Below, in pieces: positions 55,220 to 63,987 of a stretch of 64,000 nt of DNA (its first letter is position 1; every line of letters starts with the position of its first letter). Under the pieces are notes generated by a model that saw nothing but the letters and a program-made list of their open reading frames with translations, ran no database searches and was not told where the DNA came from. A program made the position numbers and the translations under genes. Source of the stretch: Streptomyces pactum (GTDB lineage Bacteria; Actinomycetota; Actinomycetes; Streptomycetales; Streptomycetaceae); assembly GCF_002005225.1 (NCBI RefSeq), contig NZ_CP019724.1, positions 2,916,501-2,980,500 of the forward strand, given 5' to 3'.

Positions 55220-56137
55220 TCAGGTCGCCAGTGGCAGGACGCACGCGCCCTGCTGGTCCAGGCCGAGCCGGTTGGCCGCCCAGTCCCTCCCGGCCAGCGC
55301 CTCGACCTTGTCGGCCGTGTCGGCGTCGGCCAGGGCCATCACCGTGGGTCCGGCACCCGAGATCACTGCGGGGATGCCGTCGCCACGCAGCCGTTCCACC
55401 AGTGCCGCGCTCTCCGGCATGGCCGGGGCACGGTACTCCTGGTGCAGGCGGTCCTCGGTGGCCGGCAGCAGCAGCTCGGGGCGCCTGGTGAGCGCCTCGA
55501 CGAGCAGCGCGGCGCGGCCCGCGTTGGTGGCGGCGTCGACGTGCGGGACGCTGCGCGGGAGCAGTCCTCGCGCGGTCTCGGTCAGTACCGGCTTTCCGGG
55601 CACGAAAACCACCGGAACGATGGAATCGGCGGGCTCCATCCTGATCGCCCGGGCGGCGCCGGAATCCATCCAGGACAGGGTGAAGCCGCCCAGCAGGCAG
55701 GCCGCCACGTTGTCGGGGTGGCCCTCGATCTCGGTGGCGAGGTCGAGCAGCGCGGCGTCGTCGAGGCGGGCCTCGCCGCCTATGGTCACCGCGCGCGCGG
55801 CGACGATGCCGGCGCAGATGGCGGCGGAGGAGGAGCCGAGGCCGCGGCCGTGCGGGATGCGGTTGGCGCAGACGATCTCCAGCCCGCGCGGCTGTCCGCC
55901 CAGGAGGTCGAAGGCGGTGCGCAGGGAGCGGACGAGGAGGTGTTTCTCGTCGCGCGGCAGCGTCTCGCTGCCCTCGCCCGCGATGTCGATGTGCAGCCCT
56001 GAGTCGGCCACCCGGACGACGACGTCGTCGTACAAGCCCAGCGCGAGCCCGAGGGCGTCGAAGCCCGGGCCGAGGTTGGCGCTGGTGGCGGGGACGCGCA
56101 CCCGGACGGCGGCGGCGCGGAACGCTGGACCGGCCAT
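55220..56137 (-). CDS. thrB: Homoserine kinase
   Basis: 305 residues. It phosphorylates homoserine for threonine synthesis. The ATG at 56137 is chosen because the conserved N-terminus (VRVRVPATSANLGPGFDALGLALGLYD) follows it; the frame is open a further 28 codons without family similarity. GHMP-kinase ATP motif PHGRGLGSSSAA and a C-terminal SGAGPTVMAL are present. The gene is separated from thrC by 420 bp containing a short tandem repeat, so it may not be tightly cotranscribed with hom-thrC. Confidence 0.96.
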   Translation of the reverse strand: MAGPAFRAAAVRVRVPATSANLGPGFDALGLALGLYDDVVVRVADSGLHIDIAGEGSETLPRDEKHLLVRSLRTAFDLLGGQPRGLEIVCANRIPHGRGLGSSSAAICAGIVAARAVTIGGEARLDDAALLDLATEIEGHPDNVAACLLGGFTLSWMDSGAARAIRMEPADSIVPVVFVPGKPVLTETARGLLPRSVPHVDAATNAGRAALLVEALTRRPELLLPATEDRLHQEYRAPAMPESAALVERLRGDGIPAVISGAGPTVMALADADTADKVEALAGRDWAANRLGLDQQGACVLPLAT

Positions 56138-56460
56138 CGCTTGATGACTCTCCTTGAGCTGCGTGACTGTCGAATGACATTCGATGACGTACGGAACCTC
56201 GGGTCGCCGCTGCCTGCCCAACGGCCGGCCGCTGCCTGCCCGCCGGCCCCCGGCGGCTTCCCGACCGCGGAGACGGCGCGGCCCCGCGGCATATGCGGCG
56301 GGCTTTCGGTACAGCCTATCGAAGGAAGGTTCTGTGGCGACATAGGGCGCACAGGAGGCGCACGATGCGTGTCGTAAGCCCCCTGTGCACCCCCCGTGAA
56401 AGACTTTCCCGGCCGAGCGTCGCTTACGCCCTCTTACGCCGGTGAGACGGCGGCGATCCG

Positions 56461-56557
56461 GCGCCGTCCGGTGCGATCGGACACCGTCCGGCGCGGTCGG
56501 CGCGGTCGGGCGCGGTCGGCGCGGTCGGGCGCGGTCGGGCGCTGTCGGGCGCGATCC
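56461..56557. repeat. Tandem repeat of about 9-10 bp units directly after thrC
   Basis: Seven units of GCGCGGTCG or GCGCGGTCGG alternate from 56491 to 56557, abutting the thrC stop codon. Degenerate copies extend back to about 56461. The rest of the 420-bp gap to thrB shows no gene. It may be a slippage-prone spacer; no function is evident. Confidence 0.85.
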
Positions 56558-57616
56558 TCAGATCAGGCCGAGCCGCTCGGCTGCCGTCGCCGCGTCGACC
56601 GGGACGGTGACCGGCTGCGGGGCGCCGGCGACGGCCCAGTCCGGGTCCTTCAGCCCGTTGCCGGTGACGGTGCACACGATCCGCTGCCCCGGGTCTACCT
56701 TGCCCTGCTCGGCGGCCTTCAGCAGTCCGGCCACCGACGCGGCGGACGCGGGCTCCACGAAGACGCCCTCCTGGGACGCCAACAGCCGGTAGGCGCGCAG
56801 GATCTCACGGTCCGTCACCTCGTCGATGGCGCCACCCGACTCGTCCCGCGCGGCGAGCGCGAAGTCCCACGAGGCGGGGTTGCCGATGCGGATGGCGGTG
56901 GCGATGGTCGACGGGTCCTTGACGACCTCGCCGCGCACGATCGGGGCGCTGCCGGAGGCCTGGAAGCCCCACATGCGCGGCGCCCCGGTGCTGACGCCGT
57001 CGGCGGCGTACTCCTTGTAGCCCTTCCAGTACGCGGTGATGTTGCCCGCGTTGCCCACCGGCAGGACGTGGATGTCGGGAGCGTCGCCGAGCATGTCCAC
57101 GATCTCGAAGGCGGCCGTCTTCTGTCCCTCGATACGCACCGGGTTGACCGAATTGACCAGCGCCACGGGGTAGTTGTCGCTCAGCGCGCGGGCGAGCGTG
57201 AGGCAGTCGTCGAAGTTGCCGTCGACCTGGAGGATCTTCGCGCCGTGCACGAGGGCCTGGCCCATCTTGCCGAGCGCGATCTTGCCCTGCGGCACGAGGA
57301 CGGCGGAGACCATGCCCGCGCGGACGCCGTACGCGGCGGCACTCGCGGACGTGTTGCCGGTGGACGCGCAGATGACGGCCTGCGCACCCTCCTCCTTGGC
57401 CTTGCTGATGGCCATGGTCATGCCGCGGTCCTTGAAGGACCCGGTCGGGTTCGCACCCTCCACCTTGAGGTGGACCTCGCAGCCCGTGCGCTCGGAGAGC
57501 ACCCGCGCGGGCACGAGCGGCGTGCCGCCCTCACGGAGCGTCACGACGGGCGTGCTGTCGGAGACGGGCAGCCTGTCCCGGTACTCCTCGATGATTCCGC
57601 GCCACTGGTGGGTCAT
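56558..57616 (-). CDS. thrC: Threonine synthase
   Basis: 352 residues. PLP enzyme that converts O-phosphohomoserine to threonine. The ATG at 57616 is 6 nt from the hom stop, and GGAGAG lies upstream within hom, so the two are translationally linked. The PLP lysine is Lys62 in [26 protein letters not shown] and [18 protein letters not shown] are the phosphate-binding glycine loops. The length fits the short actinobacterial and Bacillus-type enzyme. Confidence 0.97.
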   Translation of the reverse strand: MTHQWRGIIEEYRDRLPVSDSTPVVTLREGGTPLVPARVLSERTGCEVHLKVEGANPTGSFKDRGMTMAISKAKEEGAQAVICASTGNTSASAAAYGVRAGMVSAVLVPQGKIALGKMGQALVHGAKILQVDGNFDDCLTLARALSDNYPVALVNSVNPVRIEGQKTAAFEIVDMLGDAPDIHVLPVGNAGNITAYWKGYKEYAADGVSTGAPRMWGFQASGSAPIVRGEVVKDPSTIATAIRIGNPASWDFALAARDESGGAIDEVTDREILRAYRLLASQEGVFVEPASAASVAGLLKAAEQGKVDPGQRIVCTVTGNGLKDPDWAVAGAPQPVTVPVDAATAAERLGLI

Positions 57617-57622
57617 TGCTGG

Positions 57623-58912
57623 TTACTCTCCTTCAACCCGCATGATGCTGGCGACACCCCGCACGGTGTCGAGCTTGCGCAGCGCCTCGACCGTACCGCC
57701 GAGGGCGGCGTCGGACGCGCGGTGGGTGACGACGACGAGGGAGGCCTCGCCGTCCTTGCCGGACTGCCGCACGGTGTCGATGGAGACACCGTGCTCCGCG
57801 AACACGGTCGCGACCTGGGCGAGCACGCCCGGTTTGTCGGCCACGTCGAGGCTGATGTGGTACCGCGTGACGACGTCGCCCATCGGCGAGACGGGAAGCG
57901 CCGCGTACGCGGACTCGCCGGGCCCGGTCGCGCCGCCCAGCCGGTTGCGGCAGACGGCGACGAGGTCGCCGAGCACGGCGGACGCGGTCGGCGAGCCGCC
58001 GGCGCCGGGCCCGTAGAACATGAGCTGCCCCGCTGCGTCCGACTCGACGAAGACGGCGTTGTAGGCGCCGCGCACGTTCGCCAGCGGATGGCTGAGCGGG
58101 ATCATCGCGGGGTGTACGCGCGCGGTGACCGACGCCCCGTCCGCGGCCCGCTCGCAGATGGCGAGGAGCTTGATGGTGCAGCCCATCTCCTTCGCGGAGG
58201 CGAAGTCGGCGGCGGTGACCTCGGTCATGCCCTCGCGGTACACGTCGTCGAGGCGCACGCGCGTGTGGAAGGCGATCCCGGCGAGGATGGCGGCCTTGGC
58301 GGCGGCGTCGAACCCCTCGACGTCGGCGGTCGGGTCGGCCTCCGCGTACCCGAGGGCGGTGGCCTCGTCGAGGGCCTCCTGATAGCCCGCCCCGGTGGTG
58401 TCCATCGCGTCGAGGATGAAGTTCGTCGTCCCGTTGACGATGCCGAGCACCCGGTTGACCTTGTCACCGGCGAGGGACTCGCGCAGCGGCCGGATCAGCG
58501 GGATGGCACCGGCGACGGCGGCCTCGTAGTACAGGTCCTTGCCATTTGCGTCCGCCGCGGCGTGCAGGGCGGCGCCGTCCTGGGCGAGGAGCGCCTTGTT
58601 GGCGGAGACGACGGAGGCGCCGTGCTCGAAGGCGGTGGTGATGAGGGTCCGGGCGGGCTCGATCCCGCCGATGACCTCGACGACGACGTCGAGGTCCCCG
58701 CGTTTGACGAGGGCGGTGGCGTCGGTGGTGACGAGGGCCGCGTCGATGCCCTCGCGCACCTTGTCGGGCCGCCGTACGGCCACGCCCGCGAGCTCCACCG
58801 GGGCCCCGATCCGGGCGGCGAGGTCGTCGGCGTGCGTCGTCATGATGCGCGCCACCTCTGAGCCGACCACTCCACAGCCCAGCAGCGCCACCTTCAGCGG
58901 ACGCGTACGCAT
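57623..58912 (-). CDS. hom: Homoserine dehydrogenase
   Basis: 429 residues. It reduces aspartate semialdehyde to homoserine, the branch point away from lysine. Tandem ATGs exist at 58915 and 58912. GAGG is spaced best for the second, giving MRTRPLKVALLGCGVVG; an upstream frame to 58963 is possible but not conserved in type. The NAD(P) motif LLGCGVVGSEV is followed by the catalytic domain (NGTTNFILDAM, GYAEADPTADVEGFDAA). The C-terminus carries an ACT domain (DKPGVLAQVATVFAEHGVSI), which implies feedback control by threonine as known for this family. It is cotranscribed with thrC. Confidence 0.96.
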   Translation of the reverse strand: MRTRPLKVALLGCGVVGSEVARIMTTHADDLAARIGAPVELAGVAVRRPDKVREGIDAALVTTDATALVKRGDLDVVVEVIGGIEPARTLITTAFEHGASVVSANKALLAQDGAALHAAADANGKDLYYEAAVAGAIPLIRPLRESLAGDKVNRVLGIVNGTTNFILDAMDTTGAGYQEALDEATALGYAEADPTADVEGFDAAAKAAILAGIAFHTRVRLDDVYREGMTEVTAADFASAKEMGCTIKLLAICERAADGASVTARVHPAMIPLSHPLANVRGAYNAVFVESDAAGQLMFYGPGAGGSPTASAVLGDLVAVCRNRLGGATGPGESAYAALPVSPMGDVVTRYHISLDVADKPGVLAQVATVFAEHGVSIDTVRQSGKDGEASLVVVTHRASDAALGGTVEALRKLDTVRGVASIMRVEGE

Positions 58913-59091
58913 CATCCGACCTCGTTTCCTCATACCGTCTACGGTTGGACCAGTCTCACGCACCGGACGGGATTTCCTGCCTTTCGTCCGGATCGTGAGA
59001 CGTTTATTTCATTTTCGCAGGGGCGGATGACGGAAGATCTTCCACCCGGCTCGTCGCCCGCTCACCCGCGCGCCTGTCTGCCGGCCGGGGC

Positions 59092-60483
59092 TCATCCGAC
59101 GTCGAGGCGCAGCAGGTCCTCCTCGGTCTCCCTGCGCACGATGACCCGCGCCGCACCGTCCCGCACGGCGACGACGGGCGGGCGCAGCACGTGGTTGTAG
59201 TTGCTGGCCATGGAACGGCAGTACGCCCCGGTCGCCGGTACGGCGATCAGGTCGCCGGGTGCCAGGTCACCCGGCAGGAAGGCGTCCTTGACCACGATGT
59301 CCCCGCTCTCGCAGTGCTTGCCGACGACCCGCACGAGCATCGGCTCGGCGTCGGAGGTGCGGGAGACCAGGGCCACGCTGTACTCGGCGTCGTACAGCGC
59401 GGTGCGGATGTTGTCCGACATGCCACCGTCGACGGAGACGTACGTGCGCAGTCCGTCGAGCGGCTTCACGGTGCCGACCTCGTAGAGCGTGAAGGCGGTG
59501 GGCCCGACGATGGCACGCCCGGGCTCGACGGAGATGCGGGGCGTGCGCAGTTGCGCGCCCTCGCACTCCCGCGTGACGATCTCGGTGAGCGCCTTGGCGA
59601 TCTCGTGCGGCTCACGGGGATCGTCGTCGCTCGTGTACGCGATCCCGAGTCCGCCGCCGAGGTCGATCTCGGGCAGCTCGACGCCGTGCTCGTCGCGAAT
59701 GTCCTTGAGCAGCCCGACCACCCGGTGGGCGGCGACCTCGAACCCCGACATGTCGAAGATCTGCGACCCGATGTGCGAGTGGATCCCGATCACCTCGACC
59801 CCGTCGAGCTGCAGGGCCCGCCGCACGGCTTCCGCCGCCTGCCCGCCGGCCAGCGGAATTCCGAACTTCTGGTCCTCGTGGGCCGTGGCGATGAACTCGT
59901 GCGTGTGGGCCTCGACCCCGACGGTGATACGGATCTGGACGCGCTGCCGCCCGCCCAGCGACTGGGCGGTGTGGGCGACGCGCACGATCTCCTGGAACGA
60001 GTCGAGCACGATCCGCCCGACCCCGGCGCGGACGGCGCGCTCGATCTCCTCCGGCGACTTGTTGTTGCCGTGGAAGGCGATGCGGTCGGCGGGCATCCCG
60101 GCGGCCAGCGCGGTGGCGAGCTCGCCACCGGAGCACACGTCGAGGTTCAGCCCCTCCTCGTCCAGCCACCGCACGACGGCGCGGGAGAGGAAGGCCTTGC
60201 CGGCGTAGAACACGTCGGCGTCGGCCCCGAACGCGGTGCGCCAGGCCCGCGCCCGGGACCGGAAGTCGGCCTCGTCGAGCACGTACGCGGGGGTGCCGTA
60301 CTCCTCGGCGAGCTGGGTGACGGTCATCCCGCCGACGGTGACGACGCCGTCCGCGTCCCGGTCGACGGTCTGGGCCCACACCTTGGGGTCGAGGGCGTTG
60401 AGGTCGGTCGGCGGGGCGGAGTAGTGCCCCTCGGGGAGGACATCGGCGTGACGGGGCCCGGCGGGGTGTGCGGAACGGCTCAT
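59092..60483 (-). CDS. lysA: Diaminopimelate decarboxylase
   Basis: 463 residues. Last step of lysine synthesis, decarboxylating meso-diaminopimelate. Type III-fold PLP enzyme: PLP lysine Lys96 in [18 protein letters not shown], the glycine-rich [10 protein letters not shown] and EPGRAIVG phosphate site, and the dimer-partner CESGD motif. The ATG at 60483 begins 17 nt after the nrtL stop, so the pair is probably one transcript. It precedes hom by 179 bp, keeping the two aspartate-family branches together. Confidence 0.97.
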   Translation of the reverse strand: MSRSAHPAGPRHADVLPEGHYSAPPTDLNALDPKVWAQTVDRDADGVVTVGGMTVTQLAEEYGTPAYVLDEADFRSRARAWRTAFGADADVFYAGKAFLSRAVVRWLDEEGLNLDVCSGGELATALAAGMPADRIAFHGNNKSPEEIERAVRAGVGRIVLDSFQEIVRVAHTAQSLGGRQRVQIRITVGVEAHTHEFIATAHEDQKFGIPLAGGQAAEAVRRALQLDGVEVIGIHSHIGSQIFDMSGFEVAAHRVVGLLKDIRDEHGVELPEIDLGGGLGIAYTSDDDPREPHEIAKALTEIVTRECEGAQLRTPRISVEPGRAIVGPTAFTLYEVGTVKPLDGLRTYVSVDGGMSDNIRTALYDAEYSVALVSRTSDAEPMLVRVVGKHCESGDIVVKDAFLPGDLAPGDLIAVPATGAYCRSMASNYNHVLRPPVVAVRDGAARVIVRRETEEDLLRLDVG

Positions 60484-60500
60484 GGCGTCTTCGTGCTCTC

Positions 60501-61574
60501 TCAGAGGTGGTCGGGTGCGTCGATACCGAGGAGGGAGAGGCCGCCGGCCAGCACCGTCCCGGCGGCTTCGGCGAGGGCGAGCCGGGCGCGGTGGGCGGCC
60601 GAGGGTTTCTCCGCACCGCGCGGCAGCACGGTGGGCAGGAAGGGCAGCGCGGCATCGGCGACGGTGACGAGGTGCCGGGCGAGCCGGTCGGGCGCGCGGT
60701 GCGCCGCGGCGGCGGCGAGGACGCGGGGGTGGTCGGCGAGGACGGCGAGGAGGTCCTGCGCGCCGTCGACGGGGCCGGGCGCGGCGGCGAAGCCGAGGTC
60801 GGCGGCGTTGCGCGCGAGGGCACGGGTGCGGGCGTGGGCGTACCGCACCCGGAAGAGGGGGTTGCTCTCGCGCTGGACGAGGTGCTCGTCGCCGGTCCGG
60901 GGCCGGTCGTGGGCGGCGGGATGGAGCAGGGCCCAGCGGGCGGCGTCACGGCCGAGGGGCAGGGGGTCGGCCGGAGCCGGAACGGGACGGACACCGACGG
61001 TCAATTCCGCGGGCGCGGGCGTGGGCGCGGGCCCGGCCGCGTCGACGCGCACGCCGAGGACGGCGGTCCACTCGGGGTCGATCGGCGCGGCGCAGTCGGT
61101 GCGGACCAGGGCGCCCCGGGAGCGCAGGATCCGGGCGGTGGCCTCGGCGACGACGACGGCACGGAGGTCGTGGGCGCAGTGCAGCCGCACGACGCGGCCG
61201 CTGTCCGAGCCGGTCCCGCCGGCGTACTCCTCGGCGTACCCGTACCGCGTCCCGTACCGCAGGATCTCCGCGACGAGGTCGGCGGGCGCGGCACCGTGCA
61301 GGCTGATGTTGAGGAACCCGGGCCCGGTGAGGACGACGTCGGTGATCCCGTCGACGTCGACGAGATACGGCAGCAGCACCTTGGCGACCCGGTTCGGCGG
61401 CTGCCCGGCCGGCCGGGCGAGCTGGAGGGCGATGCCGGTGGCGTAGTCCCCGCACCCTCCGGGCCCCGGCGGAGCGACCACGGCCCGCGCCGGAACGGTC
61501 ACGTTCAGCTCACCCGCGTCGACGGCGCGACGCACCGCGTGCAGCACGGTACGGGAGAGCTCTACGGGGGTCAC
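60501..61574 (-). CDS. nrtL: ArgS-related anticodon-binding protein
   Basis: 357 residues that resemble arginyl-tRNA synthetase in pieces. An N-terminal additional domain ([30 protein letters not shown]) and a C-terminal all-helical DALR anticodon domain ([19 protein letters not shown]) are recognisable. The catalytic core is reduced, and neither HIGH nor KMSKS motifs are visible, so it cannot charge tRNA on its own. The GTG at 61574 lacks a clear ribosome-binding site. A tRNA-Arg gene lies 0.8 kb away, which is suggestive but unproven as a functional link. The family is conserved next to lysA in Streptomyces. Confidence 0.85.
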   Translation of the reverse strand: MTPVELSRTVLHAVRRAVDAGELNVTVPARAVVAPPGPGGCGDYATGIALQLARPAGQPPNRVAKVLLPYLVDVDGITDVVLTGPGFLNISLHGAAPADLVAEILRYGTRYGYAEEYAGGTGSDSGRVVRLHCAHDLRAVVVAEATARILRSRGALVRTDCAAPIDPEWTAVLGVRVDAAGPAPTPAPAELTVGVRPVPAPADPLPLGRDAARWALLHPAAHDRPRTGDEHLVQRESNPLFRVRYAHARTRALARNAADLGFAAAPGPVDGAQDLLAVLADHPRVLAAAAAHRAPDRLARHLVTVADAALPFLPTVLPRGAEKPSAAHRARLALAEAAGTVLAGGLSLLGIDAPDHL

Positions 61575-61663
61575 GGGTCAAGCGTATGGGAGGAGGGGGG
61601 TGGCCGGGCGAACAGGTTTGACCCCGATCCCGACATGTGGACGGAGCGCCCCCTCCCCCTGCC

Positions 61664-61723
61664 GGGAGTCACCCGGCCCCTCCAGTGGGAGTCACCCGGC
61701 CCCCTGGCGGGAGTCACCCGGCC
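61664..61723. repeat. Three 15-bp repeats at the 3' end of the response regulator gene
   Basis: GGGAGTCACCCGGCC occurs at 61664-61678, 61687-61701 and 61709-61723 with periods of 23 and 22 bp. The last copy contains the stop codon of the response regulator gene. The gene end appears to have been duplicated twice. Confidence 0.85.
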
Positions 61724-62175
61724 GACTCGGCCTGAGCGGCCGACTCACTCTCCCCGGTCACGCCGAACACCGTCCGGAAGGAAGCCGCGCTCCCGCGGGC
61801 CTGCCGCTCGACCAACCGCCGCACGAGAGCGACGAGCTCGGCGGGCTCGAACGGCTTGGACAGAAAGGCGTCCGCCCCGGCATCGACCGCGGCGTCGACC
61901 TCGTACGGCGTACAAGCGCTGACGATGGCGACCGGAAGCTCCCGCGTACGCGGGTCGGCACGCAGCCGGGCAGTGGTCCGCACCCCGTCCAGCCGAGGCA
62001 TGACCACGTCCAGCGTGACGGCGTCAGGCCGCACTTGATGGACGACTTCAAGACACTCGGCACCATCGGCCGCGGTCACGACCTCGAAGCCCTCCAGCTC
62101 GAGATTGACCCTGATCAACTGCCGGATGACCTTGTTGTCGTCCACAACAAGAACCCGGCCAGACGCCCTAGGCAC
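61714..62175 (-). CDS. Single-domain response regulator (receiver only)
   Basis: 153 residues consisting of one CheY-like receiver and a short tail with no DNA-binding or enzymatic output domain. Acidic pocket Asp12/Asp13, phosphoacceptor Asp56 (TLDVVMPRLDG), Ser86 and Lys107 (FLSKPFEPAELV) are all intact. The start GTG at 62175 gives VPRASGRVLVVDDNK; the open frame continues upstream through a non-conserved region. There is no Shine-Dalgarno sequence, and a TACTCT -10-like element ends only a few bases before the GTG, so a leaderless message is possible. No partner kinase is nearby. Confidence 0.9.
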   Translation of the reverse strand: MPRASGRVLVVDDNKVIRQLIRVNLELEGFEVVTAADGAECLEVVHQVRPDAVTLDVVMPRLDGVRTTARLRADPRTRELPVAIVSACTPYEVDAAVDAGADAFLSKPFEPAELVALVRRLVERQARGSAASFRTVFGVTGESESAAQAESAG

Positions 62176-62375
62176 AACTCGAGAGTAGGTCCGGACCGGC
62201 CACCGCGTCCGGGTTTTCCCCACTTCCACCCCGTGCGGGGGACAACGCCCCCACGGCTGACACACCCGGCCGCCCCCGGACGCCCCACGACCCGCGAAAA
62301 CCCGTTCATGACCACCCCGGGGGAGCTGGTAGTGTTCTACCCGTCGCCGCGAGCAACACCGAACGCGACCGACAC

Positions 62376-62447
62376 GCCCCCGTAGCTCAGGGGATAGAGC
62401 AACGGCCTCCGGAGCCGTGTGCGCAGGTTCGAATCCTGCCGGGGGCA
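62376..62447 (+). tRNA. tRNA-Arg (anticodon CCG)
   Basis: Cloverleaf: acceptor arms GCCCCCG (62376-62382) and CGGGGGC (62440-62446), D arm GCTC..GAGC, anticodon stem ACGGC/GCCGT with loop CTCCGGA (anticodon CCG), and T arm GCAGG/CCTGC with loop TTCGAAT. The discriminator base is A; CCA is not encoded (ACCT follows). It reads CGG, a common arginine codon in this genome. Confidence 0.97.
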
Positions 62448-62465
62448 CCTTGCATGAGGTGCCCA

Positions 62466-62505
62466 AAGACCCCGCCATCAGCGCTTTCGCTGAAGACGGG
62501 GTCTT
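62466..62505 (+). terminator. Terminator after tRNA-Arg
   Basis: Nested inverted repeats: outer arms AAGACCCCG (62466-62474) and CGGGGTCTT (62497-62505), with inner arms TCAGCG/CGCTGA. It lies 19 bp past the tRNA. Confidence 0.8.
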
Positions 62506-62832
62506 CGCGTATGTGCAGGCGTATGCCGCTCGGAGCGGGCGTATGCCGGAGGCTGTGGACAGGGGCCCGTCCGCGCTGCGACCAGGTCTTGGCATGCGGC
62601 GGCAGAGCCCGCGGACCGCCGTCGTCCCACATCTGCCGCCGCCGTTCGGCGGTCAACCCGCCCCCTTGTGGATACCGCAGGCCTTCGGTGATGCCGCACG
62701 GGCGACGAGTCGTCAGCCCCTACGACTCCACGAGTTCAACCCCAGCAGTCGGCAGCAAAGTTCGCGACCGGTCCGAATGACTTCAACGCCCCCCCCACCT
62801 GCAGTTCGCATCGATGGGGCATACGAAGTGAA
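62506..62832. other. Intergenic DNA between tRNA-Arg and the restriction endonuclease gene
   Basis: 327 bp with several short open frames, none of which I can support. GC content falls towards the endonuclease gene. It would be the expected position for the remains of an integration event at the tRNA 3' end, but I saw no integrase fragment and no duplicated tRNA end. Confidence 0.4.
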
Positions 62833-63489
62833 TCACTCGACGAATTCTTGGGCTTCCTCAAGCCCATCTTGAATATAATTCGGAAGCATGCCCTGAGCGG
62901 GACCATTTGGGGGCCAAACCTGCACACCGTGACGAGCAACGAAATTCAGGGGAATTTTAGGGTTGTTGAGGTGCGGGCGCGCACCTCCGCCCCGACGAGC
63001 ATCAATCTCAATCTGCCGCCGGAGCGCCGCTTCCCACTGAGAGAAGTACGGCTCCAAATTGTGCGGATGAATCTCGTAAATTGCTTCCGGACTCGACTGG
63101 TCGAAAACCGCAACGATCCAGAGATGAACCGACCTGTATCGATCAATATTATCGAGAGTGAGCGTGTGTTCCGTAGTGACACTTAGACTCTTCTTGCGCT
63201 CACCTTTGAAATTCATTCTTGCGACAGTTTTAATTTCATACTCTCGCCCTAGCGCATCCGTTGCATCGTTACCAACTCGCCCTCCCCCCTTGGTGAGGTT
63301 GAACAATTCAAGCAGCAAAAGCTCCTTGTACCCTCCATCGTCAAACACGTTATGAATATGCCGCTCAGAGGCGCTCCTCTGAAGCTGCAACCCTAGTTCT
63401 ACGATCTTGCGGATATCACCTTGCGGACGGAGGAGAGCCCCCTGGTCTTGCGGGTCTCGCTGCCTCGGGACGGGCTGATGATCAGTCAC
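62833..63489 (-). CDS. PvuII-like type II restriction endonuclease
   Basis: 218 residues. The core matches the PvuII endonuclease by eye: GNDATDALGREYEIKT (PvuII GNDAVDNAGQEYELKS), a following IDRYRSVHLWIVAVF, YEIHPHNLEPYFSQWE and LNNPKIPLNFVARHG (PvuII INNPKIPVKYVMEHG). The catalytic PD-(D/E)xK triad is Asp75, Glu85 and Lys87 with PvuII spacing. The histidine cluster that reads bases in PvuII (HHH) is TEH here, so specificity may not be CAGCTG. About 60 extra residues compared with PvuII lie mostly at the N-terminus. The start GTG at 63489 has no good ribosome-binding site. GC content is clearly lower than in the neighbours, with AT-ending codons. No methyltransferase or controller gene is visible on either side within the window. 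Confidence 0.8.
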   Translation of the reverse strand: MTDHQPVPRQRDPQDQGALLRPQGDIRKIVELGLQLQRSASERHIHNVFDDGGYKELLLLELFNLTKGGGRVGNDATDALGREYEIKTVARMNFKGERKKSLSVTTEHTLTLDNIDRYRSVHLWIVAVFDQSSPEAIYEIHPHNLEPYFSQWEAALRRQIEIDARRGGGARPHLNNPKIPLNFVARHGVQVWPPNGPAQGMLPNYIQDGLEEAQEFVE

Positions 63490-63527
63490 ATAAGAACGGT
63501 CGCCTGCCCCTGGATCAACGTCTACAG

Positions 63528-63533
63528 ACTATA
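63528..63533 (-). promoter_or_regulatory. Candidate -10 element of the restriction endonuclease gene
   Basis: TATAGT on the minus strand, 39-44 bp upstream of the GTG start, is close to the TATAAT consensus and stands out in this GC-rich context. No convincing -35 was seen. The 246-bp gap 63490-63735 contains no supported gene. Confidence 0.35.
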
Positions 63534-63735
63534 AGTAACACCACGGATGCGGAGCGTAAGAGTCCGGCGTTCGAGTGCGTAGGGCTGCGGCTTTGAAAGT
63601 CGTGTGCGGGCTTCCCCTGACCCAGGCACTGGCCTGGCGTCTGAGTGAGTGCCGGAAACCAGCGCGGCCACTGGCTTCGAGTAGGGGCGGCACCCGTTGG
63701 CGAGAGGGCAACCGCCCTCCGGCTACCCGAAGCGC

Positions 63736-63987
63736 CTACTCGGGCTCGACCATGAGGCCTGTCTTCGGGTCGATGCTCCACCCGTCGTCGAGCAGCGTTG
63801 CCGTCGCCGTCTGCAGGCTGAGGTCCGCGACGCCCCATCCTTCACGAAGCGCGCGACGAAGCAGCTCCAGATACAGGTGACTCGGAGAGGCAGGGCCGGC
63901 AGCGCCGGCCAACTCGCGCGTCGCCGCAGCAACAGCCTCGGCCGTCGGCTGCTTGAACGAAGCCTCGGCGTCGTCCTGCGGAACCAT
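63736..63987 (-). CDS. Small hypothetical protein, possibly 5'-truncated by the window edge
   Basis: 83 codons from the ATG at 63987 (MVPQDDAEASFKQPTAEAVAAATRE...). The frame stays open to the window edge and no ribosome-binding site precedes this ATG, so the real start may lie beyond 64000. Codon third positions are G/C-rich, unlike the endonuclease gene. The predicted chain is helical (ATRELAGA, LYLELLRRALREGWG) and ends in a short DDGWSIDPKTGLMVEPE strand segment. I do not recognise a family. It is transcribed towards the endonuclease gene, 246 bp away, but resembles neither a controller protein nor a methyltransferase. Confidence 0.55.
   Translation of the reverse strand: MVPQDDAEASFKQPTAEAVAAATRELAGAAGPASPSHLYLELLRRALREGWGVADLSLQTATATLLDDGWSIDPKTGLMVEPE

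Noticed and set aside
62417..62872. Plus-strand open frame overlapping tRNA-Arg and its terminator
   Set aside because: It begins inside the tRNA gene and crosses the terminator; the translation has no family features.
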